Of a stretch of DNA of 42,362 nt, positions 26,504-35,274 are shown one piece after another. Source of the stretch: JBBREP01 sp036501845 (GTDB lineage Bacteria; Actinomycetota; Acidimicrobiia; IMCC26256; PALSA-610); assembly GCA_036501845.1 (NCBI GenBank), contig DASXZO010000161.1:1-42362 (forward strand). Direction: 5' to 3'. The position numbers and the translations under genes are program-made. Positions within the stretch are counted from its first letter, which is position 1. Each line of letters begins with the position of its first letter. The notes below the pieces were generated by a model. The model did not search any database, was not told where the DNA came from, and saw only the letters and a program-made list of their open reading frames with translations.

Positions 26504-27415
26504 CTAGAGGGCCTTCGTGATGGTGATGAGCGCCGGGCCCAACACGATCACGAACACCGACGGGAAGATACAGAGCACCAACGGGAACAGCATCTTCACC
26601 GGTGCCTTCTGCGCCTTCTCCTGGGCGACGAGGCGACGCCGCACGCGCATCTCGTCGGCCTGCGCACGCAGGATCTTGCCGATCGACACACCGAAGGTGT
26701 CGGCCTGGAGCAACGCCATGATGAACGAGCGCAACTCGGGCACGTCGCAACGCTCGTCGAGCGCGCGCAGTGCCTCGGCACGTCCTGCGCCGAGCCGGCT
26801 CTCTTGCAGCATCCGTCGGAACTCTTCCGAGAGGTAACCGGGCACCGTGCTCGAAGTGCGCTCGAGTGCCTGCTCGAACGCGAGGCCTGCTTCCACGGAG
26901 ATCACGAGCAGGTCGAGAAGATCGGGAAGCTGGCGCGCCATCGCGGTCTTGCGCTCGTCGATCTTGCGGTCGAGCGTGATGTCGGGGAGCATGAATGACC
27001 CGTACGACAGCGCACCGAACAAGAGATATCCGATGAGCCCCTTCATGGCGAGCACGATGAACACGAGCGGGAACCACGCGATCACGGCGGCCGCGCCGAC
27101 GGCCTTGAGCATGATCAGCCGATCGACCTCGAGGCCGGGCGGGCTGCCGGCGTGCACCACCTTCTTGGCCATCTTGTCGCGGTAGCCGCTCGGCGTGAAG
27201 TGGTCGAGCCAACCGGTAAGCGACTTGCTGAGCGGGTTGAGGATGCGGTCGCCGAAGCTGGCCAGCATCTCCTGGTCACGCTGCACGGCGATCTGGTAGC
27301 CCTCGAGCGCGCGCAGCGAGCGGCGCGTCTCGGCCCGCTCCCCCACGATCGCGAGAACCGTGACGGCCGCGAGCGCGGCGGCGACGCCGAATCCGAGCGC
27401 AATGACGATGTCCAC
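26504..27415 (-). CDS. tadC: Tad pilus inner-membrane platform protein TadC
   Basis: Predicted 303-aa protein with the type II secretion F (GspF) domain. It has one N-terminal membrane helix, two central helices (about 105-135), a cytoplasmic region DERKTAMARQLPDLLDLLVI and a last helix at the C terminus (LFPLVLCIFPSVFVIVLGPA). It pairs with TadB to form the membrane platform moved by the TadA ATPase. The GTG start at 27415 lies two bases after the tadB TAG, and the GAGGTG spanning the tadB end provides the ribosome-binding site. Confidence 0.9.
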   Translation of the reverse strand: MDIVIALGFGVAAALAAVTVLAIVGERAETRRSLRALEGYQIAVQRDQEMLASFGDRILNPLSKSLTGWLDHFTPSGYRDKMAKKVVHAGSPPGLEVDRLIMLKAVGAAAVIAWFPLVFIVLAMKGLIGYLLFGALSYGSFMLPDITLDRKIDERKTAMARQLPDLLDLLVISVEAGLAFEQALERTSSTVPGYLSEEFRRMLQESRLGAGRAEALRALDERCDVPELRSFIMALLQADTFGVSIGKILRAQADEMRVRRRLVAQEKAQKAPVKMLFPLVLCIFPSVFVIVLGPALITITKAL

Positions 27416-27417
27416 GT

Positions 27418-28437
27418 CTACACCTCGATGTTGACGATCTTGCGCAACCAGAACCACCCGACAACCACGCCGATACCCGAACCGATGAGGAGCACGATGC
27501 CAATCGTCTCCTTGAACAGTTCGGGCACGTAGTTCGGCTGTAGCACCTGGAACGCGGCGAGGAAGAAGAACGGCATGATGCTCAACACGACCGCGGAGAA
27601 CCGCCCCTCGGCGGTAAGTGACTTCACCTCGCGGCGCAAGCGCTCGCGCTGGGTCATCGTGGCCGCGACCGTGTCGAGCAGTTCGGCGAGGTTGCCGCCG
27701 ACCTCGCGCTGGATGCGCAGCGCGAGCACCACCCACTGAAGGTCCTTGTTCTCCATACGCTCGGCACACTCTTCGAGCGCGTAGTCGATGTCGCGGCCGA
27801 GGCGCGCCTCCGAAAAGGACCGCTGGAGCTCACGGCCCATCGGATCGGGCGCCTCGTTCGCCACCGCTTCCAGTCCTTGCATGAACGAGAAACCGGCGCG
27901 CATCGAACCGGCGAGCAGGTTCAGCGTGTCGGGCAGCTGCGCGTCGAACGCCGACAGGCGTCGCGACTGACGCTGGCGCACGTAGGCGAACGGCAATGCC
28001 GCAACCACGACCATGATCACGAGCGCCGTGAGCGCGCCGAACAGCAGAAACGACACGGCTCCGATCGCGAGCGTGAGGACCGGCAGATAGAACAGCGCCT
28101 CTGGTGCGCGGAGCGGCAAGTCGGCCTGCTCGAGCATGTGCTCGACCTTCAGCAGCACACCTGCACGCTCGGCGATGTCGCGCGTCATCTCGACCGCGCC
28201 GGCCACCATCTTGTTGTCGGTGGAGAAGTCGACGAGGTCGCCGCCCTTGGTCTGCCCGATCCGGTCGTAACCAGCCAGCGTGCGTTCCAGGCGACGCTGC
28301 CGCTTCGACACGACGATCGCGATCACCGCGACCGCGGCCGCGACGGCCACACCGGCGAGGACCGCGATGAGAACCGCACTCGCCTTCGACCCGACGAACG
28401 CGCCGAGAAGGCCGACCGTGGCTGCGCCGACGCTCAT
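27418..28437 (-). CDS. tadB: Tad pilus inner-membrane platform protein TadB
   Basis: Predicted 339-aa GspF-domain protein. It has an N-terminal membrane helix (LIAVLAGVAVAAAVAVIAIVV), a paired helix region around residues 112-155, the T2SSF core (FDAQLPDTLNLLAGSMRAGF, GGNLAELLDTVA) and two C-terminal helices. It partners TadC. The ATG at 28437 overlaps the tadA stop (ATGA), so translation is coupled. All Tad genes here run in the same direction without gaps large enough for internal promoters. Confidence 0.91.
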   Translation of the reverse strand: MSVGAATVGLLGAFVGSKASAVLIAVLAGVAVAAAVAVIAIVVSKRQRRLERTLAGYDRIGQTKGGDLVDFSTDNKMVAGAVEMTRDIAERAGVLLKVEHMLEQADLPLRAPEALFYLPVLTLAIGAVSFLLFGALTALVIMVVVAALPFAYVRQRQSRRLSAFDAQLPDTLNLLAGSMRAGFSFMQGLEAVANEAPDPMGRELQRSFSEARLGRDIDYALEECAERMENKDLQWVVLALRIQREVGGNLAELLDTVAATMTQRERLRREVKSLTAEGRFSAVVLSIMPFFFLAAFQVLQPNYVPELFKETIGIVLLIGSGIGVVVGWFWLRKIVNIEV

Positions 28438-29786
28438 CGGACACTCGCGGCGCGCCGGGCGAACGGCTCGAGCGTGAACAGCTCCGGCTCGAGCCGGATG
28501 CCGTGGTCGCCGAGGCGTTCAGTGAAGCGCGGCCGGATCCCGGTGCTCTTCAAGTGCCCGACGAAGCGGCCGTCGACGTCGACGCCCATGCCGTAGTCGA
28601 ACAGGTAGATGTCCTGCAGGATGATCGTGTCCGACTCCATGCCGAGCACCTCGGACACGTGAGTGATGCGGCGCGTGCCGTCACGAAGCCGGCTCACGTG
28701 CACGATCATGTCGAGTGCCGACGCCACCTGCTCACGGATGGCCCGAATCGGGATCTCCATGCCCGCCATCAACACCATGGTCTCGAGGCGGGACAGGGCG
28801 TCGCGCGGCGAGTTGCAGTGCGCCGTGGTGAGCGAGCCGTCATGGCCCGTGTTCATCGCCTGGAGCATGTCGAGGGCTTCGCCGCCACGACACTCACCGA
28901 CGATGATGCGGTCGGGTCGCATACGCAGGGCGTTGCGCACGAGATCGCGGATCGAGATGGCGCCCGCGCCTTCGATGTTCGCGGGACGGGCCTCGAGCGA
29001 GAGCACATGGTCCTGCTGGAGCCGGAGCTCCTTGGCGTCTTCGATCGTGACGACGCGCTCGGTGGGCGGCACGAACGACGACATCACGTTGAGCAACGTC
29101 GTCTTGCCCGAGCCGGTACCGCCGCTGATCACCATGTTGAGGCGACCGCGCACGCACGCGTCGAGGAAGTGCGCCACGGCGGGCGTGCAGGTGCCGAAGT
29201 TGATCAGGTCGCCCACTTGGTAGGGCACCTTGGAGAACTTTCGGATGGTGAGGAACGGTCCGCCGATCGCCACCGGGTGCACCACCGCGTTCACACGAGA
29301 ACCGTCGGGAAGTCGGGCGTCGACCAGCGGCGTCGACTCGTCGACGCGACGGCCTACCTCGCTCACGATGCGTTCGATGATGCGGCGGAGGTGCGCGTCG
29401 TCGGCGAAGCGCGTTGACGTGCGCTCGATGCGTCCCTCGCGCTCGATGAAGACGTCGTGCGGGCCGTTGCACATCACTTCGGTGATGGTCGGGTCCTTGA
29501 TGAAGCGGTCGATCGGGCCGTAGCCGAGCGAGTCGTCGGTGATCTCGCGCACGAGCTCGGCCCGCTCGGTACCCGAAAGCACCAGCGGCTCTTCGCTCAG
29601 CGCGCTGTGAATCGTGTCGGCGACGACCCGGCGTAGATCGCGGTCGGACATCTTCCGCTCTTCGAAGAGCGGGCCGAGTACTTCGATCACCTTGCCGTGC
29701 ACGCGCTGGCGCAACTCCTCGAGCTGCGCGGACCGCTGCGTGGACGCGGGCTTCTGGAAGTCCTGCCACTTCGTGAATTGCGACAT
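28434..29786 (-). CDS. tadA: Tad pilus assembly ATPase TadA/CpaF
   Basis: Predicted 450-aa type II/IV secretion ATPase that powers Flp pilus assembly. The N-terminal domain is followed by a helicase-like core. Walker A is GGTGSGKTT (222-230), the Asp box is around VVTIEDAKELRLQ, Walker B is DRIIVGECRGGEALDML, and the His box is HDGSLTTAHCNS. It works at the cytoplasmic face of the TadB/TadC platform. The ATG at 29786 has GGAGAGG 4-5 nt upstream and follows the cpaE stop by 11 bp. Confidence 0.95.
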   Translation of the reverse strand: MSQFTKWQDFQKPASTQRSAQLEELRQRVHGKVIEVLGPLFEERKMSDRDLRRVVADTIHSALSEEPLVLSGTERAELVREITDDSLGYGPIDRFIKDPTITEVMCNGPHDVFIEREGRIERTSTRFADDAHLRRIIERIVSEVGRRVDESTPLVDARLPDGSRVNAVVHPVAIGGPFLTIRKFSKVPYQVGDLINFGTCTPAVAHFLDACVRGRLNMVISGGTGSGKTTLLNVMSSFVPPTERVVTIEDAKELRLQQDHVLSLEARPANIEGAGAISIRDLVRNALRMRPDRIIVGECRGGEALDMLQAMNTGHDGSLTTAHCNSPRDALSRLETMVLMAGMEIPIRAIREQVASALDMIVHVSRLRDGTRRITHVSEVLGMESDTIILQDIYLFDYGMGVDVDGRFVGHLKSTGIRPRFTERLGDHGIRLEPELFTLEPFARRAASVR

Positions 29787-29797
29787 CGAACCTCTCC

Positions 29798-31036
29798 TCA
29801 GGGGCGCCAGCGGCGGCGCGGCGTGTCCTGCGTGTCGGTGGCCTCGGCAACAGCATCGGCGTCGGCCAGCCGCACGAAGTAGTCAGCGATCTCGGCAAGC
29901 GCGATCGCGGCCTGTGACTTCGGGCGGTCGAGGATCACGGGCGTGCCCCGGTTGACGGCCTGGGGAACGGCAATGTCGGACGGCACCCGGAAGAACACCG
30001 GAAGCCCGACCGCGCGCTCCACGTCGCTCACCTCGAGGTTGACGCGCGCGTTGGCGCGGTTCAGCACGAGCTTGAGCTTGTCGCCGGCGAGCGACAGCAG
30101 GTTCAGCGTTTGCAGTCCGACCTTGAGATTCTTGATGCTCGGAATGTCCATACTCGCCACGAGCAACACGTCGTCGGCGTGCTCGATCAGCGCCAGCACG
30201 AGATCGTCGAAGTGCGGCGGCATGTCGATGACGACGAACTCGTGCATCTCTTGCAGCATCGCCACGATCTTCAACATCGCTTCGGGCGTGATCGTGTCGG
30301 CGGCCGACGGCTCGATCGGGGCCGGCAACACACGAAGCTGCGTCGGTTGATGCACGGCGAGAATGTCGGCCATCATCGCCAGGTCGGCGTGCTCGATCGC
30401 ACCGGCGGCGTCGACTGTGGTGTGCTGCGGCGGGATGCCGAGCAACACGGCGTCGTCACCGAACTGCAAGTCGCAGTCGACGATCACAGTGGGGCGCCCG
30501 CGCATCGCGAGACCCGTAGAGAGGTTCGTCGCCATCATGCTCTTGCCAACGCCACCTTTAGTGGAGAAGGCCACGATGACGCGTCCCCGCTTGCCCGTGC
30601 CCGAAGATGCCTGCGGTGCGTGTGCGGTGAGTGCACCGACCACATCGCCGACGCGCTCGACGGTCTGGCGCAGCGCGGCCTCGCCGGCATCGATCGCGGC
30701 GACGTCACGCACACCTGATCGCAACGCACGTTGGAGGATGTCCATCGAGAGCTCTTCGACGAGCAGGATCACGCCACACGTGGGGTGCGTCCGGCTCAGG
30801 CGCTCGACCGCGGCGAGGCTCGCGTCGTTGCCCTCGTTCGGGCCGAACACCACCACCGCGGGCTGATCGGTAGGCAGCGCCTCGAGCGCGGCGTCGACCG
30901 ACTCGTAGGGCACCGCGCTCACGCCGGCGAGCTCGATCGCGAGCTTCGTGCGGATGCGATGGTCGCGGTCGACGGCCGCAACCATGTAGCGAGCCGCCTT
31001 TGCGTTGGCAATCGTGCTCGGACCTTCGTGTGTCAT
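29798..31036 (-). CDS. cpaE: CpaE/TadZ-type pilus localisation ATPase
   Basis: Predicted 412-aa protein with two parts. Residues 15-135 form a receiver-like domain, but the phosphoacceptor strand reads VVVFGPN with no Asp, so it is probably not phosphorylated (as is usual in TadZ). Residues 150-385 are a MinD/ParA-type ATPase with deviant Walker A KGGVGKS (160-166), VDCDLQFGDDAVLLG and VVIDMPPHFDD. CpaE/TadZ proteins place the pilus machine at specific cell sites. The start is ATG at 31036, five bases after the cpaB stop. The C terminus ends in TPRRRWRP. Confidence 0.92.
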   Translation of the reverse strand: MTHEGPSTIANAKAARYMVAAVDRDHRIRTKLAIELAGVSAVPYESVDAALEALPTDQPAVVVFGPNEGNDASLAAVERLSRTHPTCGVILLVEELSMDILQRALRSGVRDVAAIDAGEAALRQTVERVGDVVGALTAHAPQASSGTGKRGRVIVAFSTKGGVGKSMMATNLSTGLAMRGRPTVIVDCDLQFGDDAVLLGIPPQHTTVDAAGAIEHADLAMMADILAVHQPTQLRVLPAPIEPSAADTITPEAMLKIVAMLQEMHEFVVIDMPPHFDDLVLALIEHADDVLLVASMDIPSIKNLKVGLQTLNLLSLAGDKLKLVLNRANARVNLEVSDVERAVGLPVFFRVPSDIAVPQAVNRGTPVILDRPKSQAAIALAEIADYFVRLADADAVAEATDTQDTPRRRWRP

Positions 31037-31041
31037 CGGGT

Positions 31042-31878
31042 CTACTTACCGCCCTTGTTGAGCTCGGTCAGCGGCTGGTCGAAGAGGTTGGTCGTCTCCA
31101 CGATCTCGGTCGGGGTCTTGAACGACTTCGGGTCGAAGTGCGTCGGGTCGAGCGTGAGGTAGATCAGCGAGTTGAGCGCGTACGACTGGGCGATCTGCTC
31201 GGCCTCGTGCGGTGTGACCTCGACGGTGATGAGCCCCTTGTTGCCGGTCTGCGCTTGCGTCGTGGGCGTGGTGTTGTCGCCCGACGGAACTGCGGCGGCC
31301 GGTTGCGTGTTCGTGGCGACGGTCGTGGCACCGACGCCGAGCACCTTGATGCCGGGCATCAGGTACGCCGTGACCATCTTCTGGCCGACGCGCACGCTCA
31401 CGATCATGCTGACGCGGTCGCCCGGCGACACGAACCCGGCGACGCTGTGCTGGTCGTCGACCGACACCGTCATCGCCTCGTAGCCCTTGTCGAGCGTGGT
31501 CGAGGTGTCGTTCTGCTGGGTGCTCTGCACGAACGCACCCGGCGTGATGTAACCGCCGTCGTCGATCGCGTAGGCCGCAACGAGGTTGTTGAGCCCCGTC
31601 GACGAGGTGAGCGTGCCCGGGGGCACGGCGTCGCGCGCCACCTTCTTGGTGGTGAGCCAGCCCCGCTGCGCGGCCGTCGCTCCGGACGTGCCGGCCGGAA
31701 TCGGCTGCGACGCCACGAGCACAGGCACTTGGGCCACCTTGCTCTCGGCGCGCTGATCCGCCTTGTTCAGATAGAAGTAGACGCCGACCGCGGCCAGCAC
31801 GGCGGCTACCGCCGCGACCGCTGCCGTCAGCACTCGCCAATTGCGCACGTGGTCTTTCCCCTCATCCGCCGCACTCAC
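31042..31878 (-). CDS. cpaB: CpaB/RcpC-type pilus assembly protein with SAF domain
   Basis: Predicted 278-aa secreted or membrane-anchored protein. An N-terminal helix (VLTAAVAAVAAVLAAVGVYFYL) is followed by a SAF domain (about 50-115: VPVLVASQPIPAGTS, AVPPGTLTSST) and a RcpC-type region (GDRVSMIVSVRVG, ITVEVTPHEAEQIAQSYAL). In Gram-negatives it works with the CpaC secretin; no secretin is present here, as expected for a single-membrane cell. The GTG at 31878 is the outermost start. An internal GTG at 31848, with GAGGGG upstream, is a strong alternative. First gene of the Tad operon; two palindromes lie upstream. Confidence 0.88.
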   Translation of the reverse strand: MSAADEGKDHVRNWRVLTAAVAAVAAVLAAVGVYFYLNKADQRAESKVAQVPVLVASQPIPAGTSGATAAQRGWLTTKKVARDAVPPGTLTSSTGLNNLVAAYAIDDGGYITPGAFVQSTQQNDTSTTLDKGYEAMTVSVDDQHSVAGFVSPGDRVSMIVSVRVGQKMVTAYLMPGIKVLGVGATTVATNTQPAAAVPSGDNTTPTTQAQTGNKGLITVEVTPHEAEQIAQSYALNSLIYLTLDPTHFDPKSFKTPTEIVETTNLFDQPLTELNKGGK

Positions 31879-32000
31879 GGCTCGACAGGTTCACCACCTC
31901 CGATCGTCACGTACGTGGCGCCTGTGAGGCGGCCCGGCCCGATTTCGCGGGCGCGACGCACCGATCCGAAATATTGATCGGCACGCGTTGCACCCGCGCT

Positions 32001-32019
32001 TGAACGCGGAGCGCGTTCA
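32001..32019. promoter_or_regulatory. Palindrome 1 upstream of the Tad operon
   Basis: TGAACGCG-GAG-CGCGTTCA has perfect 8-bp arms and lies about 125 bp upstream of cpaB. It abuts a second, different palindrome. Position between the rpsA 3' hairpin and the Tad operon suggests an operator or an activator site for the operon. It is not a LexA box, since the spacing between the GAAC/GTTC halves is too wide. Confidence 0.5.
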
Positions 32020-32037
32020 GGTCACAGAAAAGTGACC
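32020..32037. promoter_or_regulatory. Palindrome 2 upstream of the Tad operon
   Basis: GGTCAC-AGAAAA-GTGACC has perfect 6-bp arms around an A-rich spacer and begins at the base after palindrome 1 ends. The form is that of a dimer-binding site. Which regulator uses it cannot be told; the linked LuxR-type response regulator is one candidate. Confidence 0.5.
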
Positions 32038-32085
32038 ACGCACGCGGAATGTGACGCGGCTGAGGACGGCCTGACTACGACTTTT

Positions 32086-32120
32086 GGCCCGTGAGTACCT
32101 CTGGGAGGTACGCACGGGCC
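32086..32120 (-). terminator. Hairpin downstream of rpsA
   Basis: GGCCCGTGAGTACCT (32086-32100) pairs with AGGTACGCACGGGCC (32106-32120) with one mismatch and a 5-nt loop. Flanking GACTT/AAGTC (32079-32083, 32122-32126) can extend the stem. It lies 34 bp after the rpsA stop. No U-tract follows on the minus strand. Likely the end of the rpsA transcript, insulating the Tad operon. Confidence 0.7.
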
Positions 32121-32153
32121 TGAAGTCAGTGCGGAGCGACTCGATCGAGGGGG

Positions 32154-33635
32154 TCAGGCCTCGGGTTCGGCTTCGACAGCCTGGGGCTCGCCGGCGTCGA
32201 CGAGTTCCGGCTCGCCGGCTTCGCCAGCCTCGCCGACGACGGCCTCGCCGCCTTCAGCTGCCGGCTCGGCGCCTTCGGCACCCTCTTCGTGTGCCTCGCC
32301 GTGGAACTCGGGCCCGATGTAGTTGCCGTGCTCGTCGAAGCTCTCTTCGCCGTACACGTCGCGGTACTCGGCCGACACGGTGCCGCCCTCGGCGGCCTGC
32401 TTGATCGACAGGGAGATGCGGCGCCGCTCGAGGTCGACGTCGATGATCTTCACCCAGAGCTCTTCGCCCGGCTGGACGACCTGCTCCGGCGCCTCCACGT
32501 GATGCACGGCCATCTCGGAGATGTGCACCAGACCTTCGATGCCCTCGGCCACCTGCACGAACGCACCGAACGGCACGAGCTTGGTGACGCGCCCGTACAC
32601 GAGTTCGCCCACTGCGTGGCTGTTGGCGAACTCCTGCCACGGATCCTGCTGGGTGGCCTTCAACGACAGCGAGATGCGCTCGCGCGAGAGGTCGACATCG
32701 AGCACCTGCACGGTGACTTCGTCGCCCACCTGCACGACCGAGCTCGGATGGTCGACGTGCTTCCACGACAGCTCGGACACGTGGACGAGACCGTCCATGC
32801 CGCCGAGGTCGACGAACGCACCGAAGTTGACCACGGAGCTGACCACGCCCTGGCGAACCTCGCCGGGCTTGAGGTCGGAGAGGAAGCGATCGCGCTGGTC
32901 GCGCTGGGTCTCTTCGAGATAGGCGCGGCGCGAAAGCACCACGTTGTTGCGGTTTTTGTCGAGCTCGATGATCTTGCACTCGAGCGTGCGGCCCACATAC
33001 GGCGCCAGGTCGCGCACACGGCGCAGATCGACGAGCGACGCGGGAAGGAAGCCACGCAGGCCGATGTCGATGATCAGGCCGCCCTTGACCACCTCGATCA
33101 CCGGGCCCTCGACGACGCCTTCCTCTTCCTTGATCTTCTCGATCGAGCCCCACGCGCGCTCGTATTGCGCGCGCTTCTTCGAGAGGAGCAGGCGACCGTC
33201 CTTGTCCTCCTTGGCGAGCACCAACGCTTCGATCTCGTCGTCGAGCGCGACCACCTCGTGGGGGTCAACGTCGTTACGGATCGAAAGTTCCTTGCTCGGG
33301 ATGACGCCCTCGGACTTGTATCCGATGTCGAGCAGCACCTCGTCGTTGTCGATCTTGACGACGAGTCCGCGCACGATGTCGCCGTCGTCGAAATTGACCA
33401 TCGTCTGGTCGATTGCGTCTTCGAGCGACATGCCACCGAGGTCGTCCTCGGTGATCTGCGTCATGCTCTCGAAGCTCTCTTCGACATCAGCGGCGACGGC
33501 CTCAGTGGCGCTGTCGCTCTCGGGTGCCGGTGCAGTTGCAAGGGCGGTTGCGGTGGTTGCCGCGTCGTCGGACACGGCCGGGGTGCTCTCGTCGGGGGAC
33601 AATGGAACCTGATCTTCGATATTGGATTGGGTCAC
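32154..33635 (-). CDS. rpsA: 30S ribosomal protein S1
   Basis: Predicted 493-aa RpsA, which helps mRNA bind to the small ribosomal subunit. Four S1 domains lie at about residues 84-154, 174-237, 258-326 and 343-412; the last two carry the clear FGAFV...GLVHVSE/GLVHISE signature. This matches the four-domain form of actinobacteria. The N-terminal 60 residues are Ala/Glu/Asp-rich, and the tail after residue 430 is a long acidic Glu/Ala/Gly-rich run. The GTG at 33635 has no Shine-Dalgarno; a later in-frame start is possible. A methyltransferase gene ends 48 bp upstream on the same strand. Confidence 0.95.
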   Translation of the reverse strand: MTQSNIEDQVPLSPDESTPAVSDDAATTATALATAPAPESDSATEAVAADVEESFESMTQITEDDLGGMSLEDAIDQTMVNFDDGDIVRGLVVKIDNDEVLLDIGYKSEGVIPSKELSIRNDVDPHEVVALDDEIEALVLAKEDKDGRLLLSKKRAQYERAWGSIEKIKEEEGVVEGPVIEVVKGGLIIDIGLRGFLPASLVDLRRVRDLAPYVGRTLECKIIELDKNRNNVVLSRRAYLEETQRDQRDRFLSDLKPGEVRQGVVSSVVNFGAFVDLGGMDGLVHVSELSWKHVDHPSSVVQVGDEVTVQVLDVDLSRERISLSLKATQQDPWQEFANSHAVGELVYGRVTKLVPFGAFVQVAEGIEGLVHISEMAVHHVEAPEQVVQPGEELWVKIIDVDLERRRISLSIKQAAEGGTVSAEYRDVYGEESFDEHGNYIGPEFHGEAHEEGAEGAEPAAEGGEAVVGEAGEAGEPELVDAGEPQAVEAEPEA

Positions 33636-33683
33636 CGGCGCGGGCGCGCCGAGCGGACGCCCCAGTAGGACGACCGGTCGACA

Positions 33684-34418
33684 CTACCCGGTTGCTGCGC
33701 GAGTGGCCAGGAGCAGAAGTTCGGGGTCATCGAGGGTGGGCGGGCGTGTCGAATATGCGCCCGGCGTGACCCCCGCGATGAGGTCTGCGCGCAGGCCGCC
33801 CGCGTGCGCGAGCAGCCTCAATTCGCGTGCCGTGAAGCACGTCGTCCAGAGATCGTGGCCCTCTTCGCGGCCGGAATCGTCGCGGAGCGTGGCCGTTTCG
33901 TGGAACACGCCGGTGACCACATCGAAGTTCTCGCCCGCTTCGAGGTGGCGGATCGCGAACGGCGCGTGGAACGCGCTGATGGCGACGCGGCCGCCCGGCA
34001 CGACGGCCCTGGCGAAGCGGGCGATGAGATCGCCGTCCTCCTCACCGCGCAGCAACCCGAAACCGCCCTGGCACAGGCAGATCAACACGTCGAACTGGCC
34101 GTCGTACGCGAGGTCGCGCACGTCGGCGAGCTCGAAGGTGGCGTCGAGCGACGCTGCCGCGGCGGCGTCGCGAGCCAGTTCGATGAACGTGGGCGAGGCA
34201 TCGATCCCGTGGCACACGATCCCCCGCCGCGCCAGCGCAAGACTGTGCCGACCCGGTCCGCAGCCCACATCGAGCACCCGCATCCCCGTCTCGAGCCCCA
34301 GCTCGCCAACGAGGAACTCCACTTCCTGTTCAGTGCCCTTCGTGAACGCATTCCGCAAATAAGCAGTGCCGAGGTACTCCGCTACGGAGTTGAACCACAG
34401 GTCCGTTCGCTCCGGCAT
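33684..34418 (-). CDS. Class I SAM-dependent methyltransferase upstream of rpsA
   Basis: Predicted 244-aa methyltransferase. Motif I is MRVLDVGCGPGRHSLALARR, with CHGIDASPTFIELAR as the ribose-binding acidic strand, ELADVRDLAYDGQFDVLICL, and VVPGGRVAISAFHAPFAI. The N-terminal WFNSVAEYLGTAYLRNAF region resembles methyltransferases of unassigned small-molecule or translation targets. I chose the ATG at 34418; a longer frame begins at 34571 but its extra residues look non-coding. It precedes rpsA by 48 bp, so co-transcription is likely. Confidence 0.82.
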   Translation of the reverse strand: MPERTDLWFNSVAEYLGTAYLRNAFTKGTEQEVEFLVGELGLETGMRVLDVGCGPGRHSLALARRGIVCHGIDASPTFIELARDAAAAASLDATFELADVRDLAYDGQFDVLICLCQGGFGLLRGEEDGDLIARFARAVVPGGRVAISAFHAPFAIRHLEAGENFDVVTGVFHETATLRDDSGREEGHDLWTTCFTARELRLLAHAGGLRADLIAGVTPGAYSTRPPTLDDPELLLLATRAATG

Positions 34419-34590
34419 GCGATTCAGCGTACGAAGCACCGCATTCTTGCGAACATTTCTGCTGTATGCGTGTTGAAATCGTCGCAAGAAGCGAGACGGC
34501 GCGAAATCGACGCGGGTCGGCGGACCTTCGTACGGCCGCGACGGCAAGCTCTGCGCCTTCGCCGGGGGCATTCGACCCTCGAGCGCGCTT

Positions 34591-34606
34591 GCGTACGGGC
34601 GTACGC
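34591..34606. promoter_or_regulatory. Palindrome within a candidate promoter of the lipoprotein gene
   Basis: GCGTACG-GG-CGTACGC is a perfect inverted repeat. It lies between a possible -35 TTGCGT (34589-34594) and a possible -10 TCTACA (34613-34618), 34 bp before the lipoprotein ATG. The boxes are weak, so the promoter call is tentative; the palindrome itself is certain. Confidence 0.4.
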
Positions 34607-34639
34607 TCGATCTCTACAACCAAGTCGGAGGTGGGTCCG

Positions 34640-35263
34640 ATGACCGCAACGATGGTGCGGGAGTCTTCGAAGGTGTCGCGCCGAGCGCATGCGCCGGTGC
34701 TGGTCGCGTTGGCGGCGTGCGCTGCGCTGCTTGCGGCCGGCTGCGGGAGCAGCGGTTCGAAGGCGGCGACCAGCACGCCCGCTTCCAACGCCACGACCAA
34801 GACAACGGCGGCCAAGGTCTCGAGCGCCACCTCGAACCCAAAGGGCCCCACCACGACGGCCGCGACCACCGCATCGCTGCCCGCTGACATCTGCACGCTC
34901 CTCGACGTGAGCACGGTGTCCAGCACGCTCAACGCGCCGGAGATCACGGCGACGCGCAGCATGGGCGACGAGGACAACGAGCCCAGTTGCCTGTGGGGCA
35001 TGCTCGGTCCGAGCACATCGTTGCAGGCGACGGCCTTCACCGGCTCCGATCTGGCCACGAAGAAGATCGGCTGGAAGGTCGCCTTCCCCGCGGTGAAGGG
35101 CGCCGGCAACGGCGCGTGGTCGCGCGGCGTGGTGCCCCTCAGCGGTAGCACGAAGAACGTGGTGCTCTACGTCGACTACGGGAACTTCGGTATCGAGTAT
35201 GCACTCGGCGGCCCGAACGTCACCGTGGATCAGGCCGTCACGCTCGCGAACAAGATCAAGTAG
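34640..35263 (+). CDS. Putative secreted lipoprotein, DUF3558-like
   Basis: Predicted 207-aa lipoprotein. A type II signal peptide (VLVALAACAALLAAGC) ends in a lipobox with Cys35 as the lipid-modified residue. A Ser/Thr/Ala-rich linker to about residue 80 leads to a globular domain starting DICTLLDVSTVSSTL with an internal CLWGM. The pattern (Cys near the start, a second Cys before a Trp, C-terminal TVDQAVTLANKI helix) resembles the actinobacterial DUF3558 lipoproteins; this is by eye. GGAGGT stands 7 nt before the ATG at 34640, which decides the start. Function unknown. Confidence 0.75.
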   Translation: MTATMVRESSKVSRRAHAPVLVALAACAALLAAGCGSSGSKAATSTPASNATTKTTAAKVSSATSNPKGPTTTAATTASLPADICTLLDVSTVSSTLNAPEITATRSMGDEDNEPSCLWGMLGPSTSLQATAFTGSDLATKKIGWKVAFPAVKGAGNGAWSRGVVPLSGSTKNVVLYVDYGNFGIEYALGGPNVTVDQAVTLANKIK

Positions 35264-35274
35264 CGCCGGCCGCT

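Noticed and set aside
29798..31036. cpaE as a chromosome-partition parA gene
   Set aside because: The receiver-like N-terminal domain and the position inside a Tad operon fit CpaE/TadZ; no parB or parS-like sites were seen.
32001..32019. Palindrome before cpaB as a LexA box
   Set aside because: The GAAC and GTTC halves are separated by nine bases rather than the four required by the actinobacterial SOS box.
34444..34490. TTCTTGCGA and TCGCAAGAA as a leader hairpin upstream of the rpsA-linked methyltransferase
   Set aside because: The 9-bp arms are 29 nt apart and no start site is known; could be chance, so not listed as a feature.
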